NCBI GenBank assembly: GCA_014360395.1
Contig: JACIXM010000487.1
Span: 1-6,006 of the forward strand
DNA length: 6,006 bases
Direction of reading: 5' to 3'
DNA from: Actinotalea sp.
GTDB lineage: Bacteria > Actinomycetota > Actinomycetes > Actinomycetales > Cellulomonadaceae
Shown: in pieces, positions 1-5,991 of the stretch
Numbering within the stretch: the first letter of the stretch is position 1
Layout: each line of letters begins with the position of its first letter
Position numbers and translations under genes: made by a program
Notes under the pieces: generated by a model
The model's database searches: none
What the model was told of the DNA's origin: nothing
The model's input: only the letters and a program-made list of their open reading frames with translations

Positions 1-1886
1 AGCTCGAGCGGTCCGGCGCCCTGCTGCACCGGGTGAGCACGGTTTTTTTCAGCCGCACCAGCGCGGACACCACTGATGCCCTCGACGCGCTCGAGGAGGA
101 GCTGGCGCCGAGGCTGGCCGCGCACCACGACGCGATCACCCTCGACCGGCGGTTCCACGACCGCCTCGAGGCGCTCCAGGCGCGGGTCGACGCGGGGGAG
201 GTGGACCTCCCTGCGGACGCCGCCTGGTCGCTGCAGGAGCTGCGCCGGGACCTGCGCCGCGCGGGCGTGGCCCTCGACGACGACGCCAAGGCTCGCCTGC
301 GCGAGCTCAACGCCCGCATCACCACGCTGGAGACGGCGTTCGGACGGGAGCTGCTCGCGGACACCAACGCCTCGGCGGTGCTCATCGAGGACGAGGACGA
401 GCTCGAGGGGCTCCCGCAGGACGCGGTCGCCGCCGCGCGCCAGGCCGCGCAGGACCGCGGGCACGACACGGGCTGGCTCATCGAGCTCATGCTCTACAGC
501 CAGCAGCCGGTCCTGGCGTCGCTGCGGCGGCGGGACGTCCGGCAGCGCGTGCACGAGGCGTCGGTCCGCCGCGGCGGGCGCGGGGGCGAGCACGACACCC
601 GCGCGATCCTGCTGGAGCTCGCCCGGCTGCGCGCCGAGCGGGCCCGGCTCCTGGGGTTCGAGCACCACGCCGCGTACGTCGCCGACGACTCCACGGCGCG
701 GACGACCCAGGCCGTCGACGAGATGCTCCATCGCCTCGCGCCGGCGGCTGCTGCGAACGCCCACCGGGAGGCCGCTGACCTCGAGGCGGCGCTGCGGCGG
801 GACGAGCCCGGCGCGACGCTCGAGCCGTGGGACTGGTCGTTCTACGCCGAGCGTGTCCGGCAGGAGCGCTACGCCCTCGACGACGCGCTCCTGCGCCCCT
901 ACCTCGAGCTGGACCGCGTCCTGCACGACGGCGTCTTCCACGCCGCCACCGAGCTGTACGGCATCACCTTCACGCGTCGCAAGGATCTGGTCGGGTACCA
1001 CCACGACGTCCAGGTGTACGAGGTGCACGACGCCGACGGCACGGGCATCGGCCTCTTCCTGGCCGACTGGTACACCCGTGCGTCCAAGCGGGGTGGGGCG
1101 TGGATGAACAACCTCGTCGACCAGAGCGGGCTGCTCGGCGACCTGCCCGTCGTCATGAACAACCTCAACATCCCCAAGCCGCCGGCCGACGAGCCGACAC
1201 TGCTGTCGTGGGACGAGGTCATCACGATGTTCCACGAGTTCGGGCACGCGCTGCACGGGCTGTTCTCCGCCGTGCGGCTGCCCTCGCAGTCGGGGACCGA
1301 GGTGCCGCGGGACTTCGTCGAGTACCCCTCCCAGGTCAACGAGATGTGGGCCTGGGACCCCTCGGTGCTGCGCCGGTACGCCGTGCACCACGAGACCGGC
1401 GAGCCGATGCCGTCCGAGTGGGTCGAGACGATGATCGCCTCGCGCCAGTTCAACGAGGGCTTCTCGACCACGGAGTACCTGGCCGCGGCGCTGCTCGACC
1501 AGGCGTGGCACCAGCTGGCGCCGGCGGACGTGCCGACGGACGTCGCGGAGGTCCAGGCGTTCGAGGCGCGGGCGCTGGAGGCTGCCGGCATCGCGGTGCA
1601 CGCGGTGCCGCCGCGGTACCGGACGACGTACTTCAACCACGTCTTCGGCGGCGGGTACGCCGCGGCGTACTACTCCTACGTCTGGTCCGAGGTGCTCGAC
1701 GCGGAGACGGTGGAGTGGTTCGCCGAGAACGGCGGTCTGCGCCGGGACAACGGCGACCGCTTCCGCCGGGTGCTCCTGTCCCGCGGCGGCTCCTGCGACG
1801 TCATGGACACGTTCCGCGAGCTGCGGGGCCGGGAGCCGCGCATCGAGCCGCTGCTCGCGCGCCGCGGACTGGACGCCATCGCCTGA
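1..1886 (+). CDS. dcp: M3 family zinc metallopeptidase, peptidyl-dipeptidase Dcp type (5' end outside window)
   Basis: Likely a cytoplasmic peptidyl-dipeptidase that removes C-terminal dipeptides from oligopeptides. The visible part is 627 residues, read from base 3. The zinc site is complete: HEFGH at 1233-1247 gives two His ligands and the catalytic Glu, and the Glu of DFVEYPSQ (codon 1320), 29 residues after the first His, is the third ligand. The C-terminal substrate-binding block, His (codon 1638) followed by GGGYAAAYYSY, matches Dcp and oligopeptidase A enzymes. The PWDWSFYAE and RGGAWM stretches also recall E. coli Dcp. The reading frame is open to the left edge, and the codons before the GTG at 33 encode LERSGALLHR, which matches the conserved family sequence LExSGxLLxRV. 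That GTG is therefore an internal Val, and roughly 60 N-terminal residues are missing compared with the 681-residue E. coli enzyme. Dcp versus a broader M3 oligopeptidase is judged by remembered similarity; the M3 assignment itself is near certain. Confidence 0.93.
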   Translation, partial: LERSGALLHRVSTVFFSRTSADTTDALDALEEELAPRLAAHHDAITLDRRFHDRLEALQARVDAGEVDLPADAAWSLQELRRDLRRAGVALDDDAKARLRELNARITTLETAFGRELLADTNASAVLIEDEDELEGLPQDAVAAARQAAQDRGHDTGWLIELMLYSQQPVLASLRRRDVRQRVHEASVRRGGRGGEHDTRAILLELARLRAERARLLGFEHHAAYVADDSTARTTQAVDEMLHRLAPAAAANAHREAADLEAALRRDEPGATLEPWDWSFYAERVRQERYALDDALLRPYLELDRVLHDGVFHAATELYGITFTRRKDLVGYHHDVQVYEVHDADGTGIGLFLADWYTRASKRGGAWMNNLVDQSGLLGDLPVVMNNLNIPKPPADEPTLLSWDEVITMFHEFGHALHGLFSAVRLPSQSGTEVPRDFVEYPSQVNEMWAWDPSVLRRYAVHHETGEPMPSEWVETMIASRQFNEGFSTTEYLAAALLDQAWHQLAPADVPTDVAEVQAFEARALEAAGIAVHAVPPRYRTTYFNHVFGGGYAAAYYSYVWSEVLDAETVEWFAENGGLRRDNGDRFRRVLLSRGGSCDVMDTFRELRGREPRIEPLLARRGLDAIA

Positions 1887-1918
1887 GGCTCCCCCGGGGC
1901 GGCCCGGCTCCCGGCAGG

Positions 1919-1931
1919 TAGCGTGCAGCGC
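1919..1931 (+). promoter_or_regulatory. Putative -10 element for a leaderless M20 hydrolase mRNA
   Basis: TAGCGT at 1919-1924 fits the actinobacterial TAnnnT -10 consensus and ends 7 nt before the ATG at 1932, so transcription would begin at or next to the start codon. No good -35 hexamer is visible, and there is no well-spaced Shine-Dalgarno before 1932. The hydrolase may therefore be transcribed separately from the peptidase gene 45 bp upstream. Confidence 0.5.
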
Positions 1932-3272
1932 ATGACGTCGCACGCTCCTGCCGGGACCGCCGCCCACCCCACCGCCGAGGACGAGGTGGTCGGGATCTGT
2001 CAGGACCTGCTGCGCATCGACACGTCCAACTACGGCGACGGCACCGGCCCGGGTGAGCGGGCGGCCGCCGAGCACGTCATGGGGCTGCTGACCGACGTCG
2101 GGCTCGACCCCGAGCTCTTCGAGTCCGAGCCCGGCCGGGCGAACGTCGTCGTCCGCCTGCCGGGCGAGGACTCCTCGCGCCCCGCCCTGGTGCTGCACGG
2201 GCACCTCGACGTCGTCCCCGCCGCCGCCGACGACTGGTCGGTCGACCCGTTCGCGGGGGAGGAGCGCGACGGGCTGCTGTGGGGACGCGGCGCCGTGGAC
2301 ATGAAGGACATGGACGCGATGATCCTGTCCGTCGTGCGGCAGATGGCGCGGGAGGGCCGGCGCCCGGCCCGGGACGTCGTCGTCGCGATGTTCGCCGACG
2401 AGGAGGCAGGCGGGCGCTACGGCGCCGGCTGGGCGGTCGAGCACCGGCCCGAGCTCTTCGAGGGTGCGACCGAGGCGATCAGCGAGGTCGGCGGGTTCTC
2501 CGTGGACGTCGGCGGTCACCGCACGTATCTGCTGCAGACCGCGGAGAAGGGCATCGGCTGGCTCCGCCTCGTCGCCGAGGGCCGGGCGGGCCACGGCTCG
2601 CAGGTCAACACCGAGAACGCCGTGACCGAGCTCGCGGCGGCGGTGGCGCGCATCGGTACCCACCCGTGGCCGCAGCAGCTCACCCCGACGGTCCGGCAGC
2701 TGCTCGACGGCGTCGCCGAGCTCACGGGCCTGCCCTTCGACCCGGAGGACCCGGAGGGTGTCGGGCGACTCGTGGACGCCCTGGGCCCGGCCGCGCGCTT
2801 CGTCGGGGCGACGCTGCGCACCACGGCCAACCCGACCCAGCTCGGTGCCGGGTACAAGGCCAACGTCATCCCCGGACGCGCGGAGGCGGTCCTGGACACC
2901 CGCTTCCTGCCGGGCCACGAGGACGAGGCGCGGGCCACGCTGGAGCGCCTGGCGGGGGAGCGCGTGCGGGTGGAGGACGTCCACCGGGACATCGCGCTGG
3001 AGGTGCCGTTCGAGGGTGACCTGGTCGACGCGATGGTGGCGGCGCTGCACCACGAGGACCCCGAGGCCACGGTGCTGCCGTACATGCTTTCCGGCGGGAC
3101 GGACAACAAGTCCCTGTCCCGGCTGGGGATCACCGGGTACGGGTTCGCCCCGCTGCGCCTGCCCACGTCCCTGGACTTCTCGGCGATGTTCCACGGCGTC
3201 GACGAGCGGGTGCCGGTGGACGCGCTGCGGTTCGGCACCCGGGTGCTGGACCGGCTCCTGGCGACCTGCTGA
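1932..3272 (+). CDS. M20/M25/M40 family metallo-hydrolase (ArgE/DapE-like peptidase or deacylase)
   Basis: A 446-residue di-zinc hydrolase of the family that includes DapE, ArgE, carboxypeptidase G2 and dipeptidases; probably cytoplasmic, as no signal peptide is seen. All expected active-site residues are present: H91 and D93 in GHLDVVP, bridging D123 in GRGAVDMKD, catalytic E157 and ligand E158 in ADEE, E185 in SEVGG, and H421 in MFHGVDERVP. H221 in GRAGHGSQ lies in the lid/dimerisation domain (about 195-320), where the family has a His that reaches the partner's active site. The ATG at 1932 is preferred over an in-frame GTG at 1923 because a TAGCGT -10 element overlaps that GTG. The substrate cannot be told from sequence. 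Mycobacterium tuberculosis has a comparable M20 gene, Rv2141c (named dapE2), a few genes from uppP (Rv2136c), so the neighbourhood may be old. Lysine-pathway DapE activity should not be assumed. Confidence 0.92.
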   Translation: MTSHAPAGTAAHPTAEDEVVGICQDLLRIDTSNYGDGTGPGERAAAEHVMGLLTDVGLDPELFESEPGRANVVVRLPGEDSSRPALVLHGHLDVVPAAADDWSVDPFAGEERDGLLWGRGAVDMKDMDAMILSVVRQMAREGRRPARDVVVAMFADEEAGGRYGAGWAVEHRPELFEGATEAISEVGGFSVDVGGHRTYLLQTAEKGIGWLRLVAEGRAGHGSQVNTENAVTELAAAVARIGTHPWPQQLTPTVRQLLDGVAELTGLPFDPEDPEGVGRLVDALGPAARFVGATLRTTANPTQLGAGYKANVIPGRAEAVLDTRFLPGHEDEARATLERLAGERVRVEDVHRDIALEVPFEGDLVDAMVAALHHEDPEATVLPYMLSGGTDNKSLSRLGITGYGFAPLRLPTSLDFSAMFHGVDERVPVDALRFGTRVLDRLLATC

Positions 3273-3274
3273 GG

Positions 3275-3322
3275 CGACCGGGGGCACCGCGGGCCACCGG
3301 CCGGCCGAGGACCACCCGGTCG
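3275..3322. terminator. Possible bidirectional terminator hairpin between convergent genes
   Basis: CGACCGGG (3275-3282) and CCCGGTCG (3315-3322) form a perfect 8-bp stem around a 32-nt GC-rich loop that contains the palindrome CCGGCCGG (3297-3304). It fills the gap between the hydrolase stop (3272) and the stop of the opposing small gene (3332), where a shared terminator is expected. There is no T-run on either strand and the loop is long, so this is tentative. Confidence 0.35.
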
Positions 3323-3331
3323 GCGTACGGC

Positions 3332-3577
3332 TCAGAGCGTGCTGACCGCCCGGATGATCTTCCGGCGGAGCCACACCTTCCGCTCGCCGCCCGCGTAGAC
3401 GAGCGTGCGGGCCAGCTCCCAGCGGCCGTACTCGGCCTCCTCCGTGAGCAGCCGGCGGGCGTCGCTGACGCGTGTGCTGCGGTCGAGGGTCAGGACCCGG
3501 TACTCGTACTCGCCCCGGGACCGCCACCCCTGCACGGTCGGACGCCGCGTCGTGCTGGTCTCCACATGGACCTCCAT
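3332..3577 (-). CDS. DUF5703-like small basic protein of unknown function
   Basis: Up to 81 residues, no known function. From memory it resembles the actinobacterial DUF5703 family: a core running from EYEYRVLTLDR (residues 23-33) through ARRLLTEEAEYGRWELARTL to a basic end, VWLRRKIIRAV. The first 20 or so residues look non-conserved. The protein is Arg-rich, with no signal peptide, membrane segment or metal motif. The start is uncertain. The ATG at 3577 gives 81 residues. An in-frame GTG at 3565 gives 77 and has GGAGG (3575-3571 on this strand) 5 nt upstream, making it the only gene here with a convincing Shine-Dalgarno. It is convergent with the M20 gene and divergent from the acidic-tail gene. 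In M. tuberculosis a small hypothetical gene (Rv2137c) also lies beside uppP; whether it is the same family needs a search. Confidence 0.8.
   Translation of the reverse strand: MEVHVETSTTRRPTVQGWRSRGEYEYRVLTLDRSTRVSDARRLLTEEAEYGRWELARTLVYAGGERKVWLRRKIIRAVSTL
3570..3575 (-). promoter_or_regulatory. Shine-Dalgarno favouring a GTG start at 3565
   Basis: On the minus strand GGAGGT (3575-3570) is followed by 4 nt and then GTG (3565-3563), in frame with the DUF5703-like protein. It overlaps the ATG at 3577, so if used, the shorter 77-residue form would be the real product. Confidence 0.4.
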
Positions 3578-3592
3578 GGGTCGACGGGTCGA
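3578..3592. repeat. Short direct repeat GGGTCGA x2 in a divergent promoter region
   Basis: GGGTCGA occurs at 3578-3584 and again at 3586-3592, an 8-bp period, between two divergently transcribed small genes. It might be an operator half-site pair, but a chance match in GC-rich DNA is equally possible. Confidence 0.25.
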
Positions 3593-3628
3593 GTGTCATT
3601 GTGCACGTCGCGGCGCTACGGTCAGGGC
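3593..3628 (+). promoter_or_regulatory. Putative promoter for a leaderless acidic-tail protein mRNA
   Basis: GTGTCA (3593-3598, 4 of 6 matches to TTGACA) lies 18 bp before TACGGT (3617-3622). That TAnnnT box sits at exactly -12 to -7 if the transcript begins at the A of the ATG at 3629. This is the best-formed promoter in the window. It supports 3629 as the start, not the further upstream in-frame ATG at 3566, which would lie on the other side of the promoter and inside the opposing gene. Confidence 0.6.
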
Positions 3629-3916
3629 ATGACGGTAGACCCGCGCGCCGCGCTCGACCGGTTCCAGGCTGCGCTCGAGGCCCACTTCCACGCCGTGAGC
3701 ACGCGGCGTACCGAGGACGACCCCGCCGTGGACGACGCCTACGACGTCCTCGCGGACGCGTTCGAGGTCTACGACGACGCCCTGGTCCGGGTGCACGGGG
3801 AGACGCTGCCGTTCTACCTCGCGGACGACGAGGTGGACGAGGACGACGACGACCTCGACGAGGACGACCTGGACGAGGACGACGACCTCGACGGCACGGA
3901 GATCGACCAGGACTGA
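3629..3916 (+). CDS. Small hypothetical protein with a poly-Asp/Glu C-terminal tail
   Basis: A 95-residue protein of unknown function. Residues 1-62 look folded and helical (DPRAALDRFQAALEAHF, then DDAYDVLADAFEVYDDALV, with aromatic residues at regular spacing), which could form a short helical hairpin. Residues 66-95 are a tail with 22 acidic residues out of 30, built on repeated LDEDD units and ending in EIDQD. The predicted charge is strongly negative. I recall similar short actinobacterial proteins being labelled hypothetical or, without good reason, primosomal protein; the window supports no such role. Plausible but unproven roles are binding a basic partner, DNA mimicry or divalent-cation binding. 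The start at 3629 is set by the promoter; a 116-residue version from 3566 would overlap the opposing gene. No Shine-Dalgarno is needed if the mRNA is leaderless. It faces away from the basic DUF5703-like gene, with about 50 bp between them. Confidence 0.82.
   Translation: MTVDPRAALDRFQAALEAHFHAVSTRRTEDDPAVDDAYDVLADAFEVYDDALVRVHGETLPFYLADDEVDEDDDDLDEDDLDEDDDLDGTEIDQD
3839..3892 (+). repeat. In-frame low-complexity GAC/GAG repeat (acidic tail)
   Basis: Codons 71-88 of the acidic protein are made of GAC and GAG broken by Leu codons (3854, 3869, 3887), giving repeated LDEDD or LDEDDD units. The near-identical DNA units suggest growth by replication slippage, so copy number may vary between strains. 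The antisense strand reads as a false Val-rich ORF. Confidence 0.75.
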
Positions 3917-3930
3917 CCCCGTCGTGGCAC

Positions 3931-3943
3931 GGCCCACCGGGCC
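3931..3943. terminator. Weak hairpin between convergent genes
   Basis: GGCCC (3931-3935) and GGGCC (3939-3943) can pair around a 3-nt loop in the 45-bp gap between the stops of the acidic protein (3916) and the aldo/keto reductase (3962). The stem is only 5 bp with no T-run, so the main support is its position. Confidence 0.2.
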
Positions 3944-3961
3944 CGCAGGGCGCCGAGGTGC

Positions 3962-4918
3962 TCAGCGCCGCTCGGGGTAGCCGACCGCCGGGGCGCTCAC
4001 CTCGTCCAGCGCCGCGGTGATGGCGTCGGGCAGCGCCGTCTGGGCGCCGAGCGCGGCCCGCAGCTGCGCTGCCGTGCGGGCCCCGACGATCGCCGACGCC
4101 ACCTGGGGCCGACCGAGCACCCAGCCGAGCGCGACCTCCAGGGGCGTGCGGTCCAGGCCGTCGGCCGCGGTGACGAGTGCCTCGACGACGGGTGCGGCCT
4201 GCGTGCCCAGGTAGGGCTCGACGAAGCCCGCCAGGTGCGCCGAGGCGGCACGGGAGTCGGCCGGCACGGAGCGCCGGTACTTCCCGGTGAGGACCCCCCG
4301 CCCCAGCGGTGACCAGGCGAGCAGGCCGACTCCGAGGTCCGCCGCCGCGGGCACGACCTCGCGCTCGACGCCCCGCTGGAGCAGCGAGTACTCGACCTCG
4401 ACGGCGGTCAGGCGGCCCGGACCGAGCAGGGTCGCTGCCCGGGCGGTCTGCCACCCGGGATGGTTCGACAGCCCGACGTAGCGGGCCCGGCCGGAGGCGA
4501 GCGCCGCCTCCAGCGCGCCGACCGTCTCGGCGAGCGGGGTGCGCGGGTCGGGCGTCTGGACGAGCCAGAGGTCGACGTGGTCGGTTCCCAGGCGCTCGAG
4601 CGAGCCGTCGAGGGAGGACAGCATCGCCCCCCGGGAGGCGTCCACGACGCGCCCGCCGGGGGAGTGCCGCACGCCGGCCTTGGTGCACAGGACGACGTCG
4701 TCGCGGGCGACGGTGGTCCGTAGCAGGTGCCCGATGAGCTCCTCGGCCGAGCCGTCGGCGTAGGACGCCGCGGTGTCCAGGAGGGTCCCGCCGGCGTCGA
4801 CGAAGTCGCGCAGCTGCTCGGCCGCCTCGTGCTCGTCGGTGTCCCGGCTCCAGGTCAGGGTGCCCAGACCCAGGGCCGACACCCGCAGCCCGGTCCCGCC
4901 GACGAGTCGTTCCTCCAT
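3962..4918 (-). CDS. Aldo/keto reductase family oxidoreductase with altered catalytic tetrad
   Basis: A 318-residue NAD(P)H-dependent oxidoreductase of the aldo/keto reductase superfamily, a single TIM barrel in the cytoplasm. It starts with the usual first strand, [20 protein letters not shown]. The active-site Asp and Tyr are D48 and Y53 ([11 protein letters not shown]) and the Lys is K80 (CTKAG). The fourth position, normally His in a DLWQVH-type motif, is Q121 in [11 protein letters not shown] (codon CAG, complement of 4556-4558). Nucleotide-binding elements are SN (151-152), EVEYSLLQR (174-182), [12 protein letters not shown] (203-214) and [11 protein letters not shown] (276-286); the last suggests NADPH preference. 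Starting at 4984 would add 22 residues, many of them Pro or Arg, not seen in the family. The ATG at 4918 matches the family start and follows a TAACCT -10 box. The substrate is unknown. The Gln could slow or redirect carbonyl reduction. Confidence 0.93.
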   Translation of the reverse strand: MEERLVGGTGLRVSALGLGTLTWSRDTDEHEAAEQLRDFVDAGGTLLDTAASYADGSAEELIGHLLRTTVARDDVVLCTKAGVRHSPGGRVVDASRGAMLSSLDGSLERLGTDHVDLWLVQTPDPRTPLAETVGALEAALASGRARYVGLSNHPGWQTARAATLLGPGRLTAVEVEYSLLQRGVEREVVPAAADLGVGLLAWSPLGRGVLTGKYRRSVPADSRAASAHLAGFVEPYLGTQAAPVVEALVTAADGLDRTPLEVALGWVLGRPQVASAIVGARTAAQLRAALGAQTALPDAITAALDEVSAPAVGYPERR

Positions 4919-4932
4919 GGTCGTGCAGGTTA
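4919..4932 (-). promoter_or_regulatory. Putative -10 element for a leaderless aldo/keto reductase mRNA
   Basis: On the minus strand TAACCT (4932-4927) lies 8 nt before the ATG at 4918, which fits a TAnnnT -10 box and a transcript starting at or just before the start codon. It is preceded by CCGG, giving CCGGTAACCT, nearly identical to the element in front of uppP. No clear -35 is seen. Confidence 0.5.
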
Positions 4933-4991
4933 CCGGCGGGACGGCCCGCGGCCCGGGAGCGCGCGCGGGGACCGGCCGCCGCACCGGTAAC
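4929..4991. repeat. 8-bp inverted repeat enclosing a divergent promoter region
   Basis: GTTACCGG (4929-4936) and CCGGTAAC (4984-4991) are exact reverse complements separated by 47 bp. Each copy contains most of the -10 box of the gene it faces. It may be a shared operator or simply two copies of a preferred promoter motif. Confidence 0.45.
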
Positions 4992-5001
4992 GTTGCCCGG
5001 C
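4984..5001 (+). promoter_or_regulatory. Putative -10 element for a leaderless uppP mRNA
   Basis: TAACGT (4988-4993), within CCGGTAACGT, lies 8 nt before the GTG at 5002. This matches the arrangement at the other genes in the window. The upstream in-frame TTG at 4993 overlaps the box and is an unlikely start. No -35 hexamer is recognisable in the GC-rich DNA upstream. Confidence 0.5.
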
Positions 5002-5877
5002 GTGACGTGGTGGGAGTCGGTCGTCCTCGGACTCGTGCAGGGGCTCACCGAGTTCCTCCCGGTGTCCTCCAGCGCGCACCTGCGCATCGTGGGGCAGCTG
5101 CTGCCCGGTGGCGCCGACCCCGGGGCGGCCTTCACGGCGGTGACGCAGATCGGCACCGAGGCCGCGGTCCTGCTGTACTTCCGCCGCGACATCGCGCGGA
5201 TCGTCACCGCCTGGTGGCGAGCGGTTCGGGGCCACGACGGGCCGACCTGGCGCGACCGGATGGGAGCGCACGACCCGGACGCACGCCTCGCGTGGTGGAT
5301 CGTGCTCGGCACGATCCCGATCGTGGTGCTCGGGCTGTCCTTCGAGGACCAGATCAAGGGCCCGTTCCGCAACCTCTACGTCGTGGCGGCCATGCTCGCG
5401 CTCTTCGCCGTCCTCCTGGGGGTCGCCGACCGCGTGGGCGCCAAGGTGCGCACGCTGGACCGCCTGACCTGGAAGCACGCCGTGCTGTTCGGTTTCGCGC
5501 AGGCCATGGCGCTGGTCCCTGGCGTGTCCCGATCCGGGGGCACCATCACGGCGGGGCTGCTCATGGGCTACACCCGCGAGGCGGCCGCGCGGTACTCGTT
5601 CCTCCTGGCGATCCCGGCCGTCCTCGGTTCAGGGTTCCAGCAGCTCTTCTCGAGTCTGGACGAGTTCGGCACCGCGGGGACCCCGTCGCTCGGGATGACC
5701 GCTCTGGCCACCCTCGTCGCGTTCGGCGTCGGCTACCTCGTCATCATCGGGTTCCTCAAGATCGTCTCGACCTACAGCTACATGCCGTTCGTCGTGTACC
5801 GGCTCGTGCTCGCGGCCGCCGTCGTCGTCCTGCTGGCGGTGGGGGTGCTCGACCCGTTCGGCGGCGCGGACCTCTGA
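5002..5877 (+). CDS. uppP: Undecaprenyl-diphosphate phosphatase (UppP/BacA)
   Basis: An integral membrane enzyme that dephosphorylates undecaprenyl diphosphate, regenerating the lipid carrier for peptidoglycan and other wall polymers. Extra copies of this family cause bacitracin resistance. The 291-residue length is typical, and the sequence has several hydrophobic segments (for example about 98-114, 124-143, 232-254 and 264-283). Both signature motifs are present: the first, [18 protein letters not shown] (10-27), contains the (E/Q)xxxE pair Q13 and E17 and the Ser cluster; the second, [10 protein letters not shown] (172-181), contains the conserved Arg. A family-like C-terminal block, [17 protein letters not shown], follows at 251-267. 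The GTG at 5002 is chosen because (M)TWWESVVLG aligns with the usual N-terminus and follows a -10 box; starting at the TTG at 4993 would add only three residues. It is divergent from the aldo/keto reductase gene, and no downstream operon partner is visible. Confidence 0.96.
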   Translation: MTWWESVVLGLVQGLTEFLPVSSSAHLRIVGQLLPGGADPGAAFTAVTQIGTEAAVLLYFRRDIARIVTAWWRAVRGHDGPTWRDRMGAHDPDARLAWWIVLGTIPIVVLGLSFEDQIKGPFRNLYVVAAMLALFAVLLGVADRVGAKVRTLDRLTWKHAVLFGFAQAMALVPGVSRSGGTITAGLLMGYTREAAARYSFLLAIPAVLGSGFQQLFSSLDEFGTAGTPSLGMTALATLVAFGVGYLVIIGFLKIVSTYSYMPFVVYRLVLAAAVVVLLAVGVLDPFGGADL

Positions 5878-5896
5878 GCCTGGCGCCGACGGGCCC

Positions 5897-5932
5897 GGTC
5901 GTGGCCGGCCGCCGCCGGCGCCGGCCCCGACC
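5897..5932 (+). terminator. Strong hairpin after uppP, probable terminator
   Basis: GGTCG (5897-5901) plus GGCCGGC (5903-5909) pair with GCCGGCC (5920-5926) plus CGACC (5928-5932). This is a 12-bp stem with one T/C mismatch and a 10-nt loop, extendable by one C-G pair at 5896/5933. It begins 20 nt after the uppP stop. There is no T-run, as is common for proposed terminators in very GC-rich actinobacteria. Confidence 0.55.
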
Positions 5933-5947
5933 GCCGCAGCGCCCGAC

Positions 5948-5968
5948 CCCCGCGGCGCGCCCGCGGGG
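5948..5968. repeat. Perfect 8-bp inverted repeat (hairpin)
   Basis: CCCCGCGG (5948-5955) and CCGCGGGG (5961-5968) pair perfectly around a 5-nt loop. It could be a second terminator stem or a terminator for a convergent gene lying beyond the right edge. Confidence 0.45.
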
Positions 5969-5976
5969 CGCCCCCC

Positions 5977-5991
5977 GGACCGCGGCGGTCC
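5977..5991. repeat. 6-bp inverted repeat (hairpin)
   Basis: GGACCG (5977-5982) and CGGTCC (5986-5991) pair around a CGG loop. It is the third hairpin in series after uppP. Confidence 0.35.

Noticed and set aside
1892..1899. CCCCGGGG palindrome after the peptidase stop, considered as a terminator
   Set aside because: It has no loop-forming stem of useful length and no T-run; such palindromes are expected by chance at this GC content.
827..1921. 364-codon plus-strand open frame and the 245-codon minus-strand frame (899-1636) within the peptidase gene
   Set aside because: Both lie entirely or almost entirely over the well-supported M3 gene and read as Arg/Ala/Gly- or Ser/Arg-rich sequence with no domain; such shadows are typical of high-GC DNA.
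2279..3238. Long alternative frames across the M20 gene on both strands
   Set aside because: Low-complexity Arg/Gly/Pro-rich translations opposite or out of phase with a gene that has all its family motifs.
3596..3937. Minus-strand 113-codon frame with a Val-rich, membrane-like stretch
   Set aside because: The Val run is simply the antisense of the GAC/GAG acidic repeat; it also covers the promoter of the real gene.
4309..4737. Plus-strand frames over the aldo/keto reductase, including an 87-codon one at 4460-4723
   Set aside because: They are antisense shadows of a full-length conserved reductase and resemble no family.
5038..5052. Gln instead of Glu at the first position of the UppP ExxxE motif (Q13)
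   Set aside because: The recognised family consensus already allows E or Q here, so it is not anomalous.
4930..5478. 182-codon minus-strand frame across the intergenic region and uppP, rich in His, Arg and Glu
   Set aside because: It is antisense to uppP's conserved signature motif and covers both divergent promoters; the charged composition is what antisense of a hydrophobic protein tends to give.
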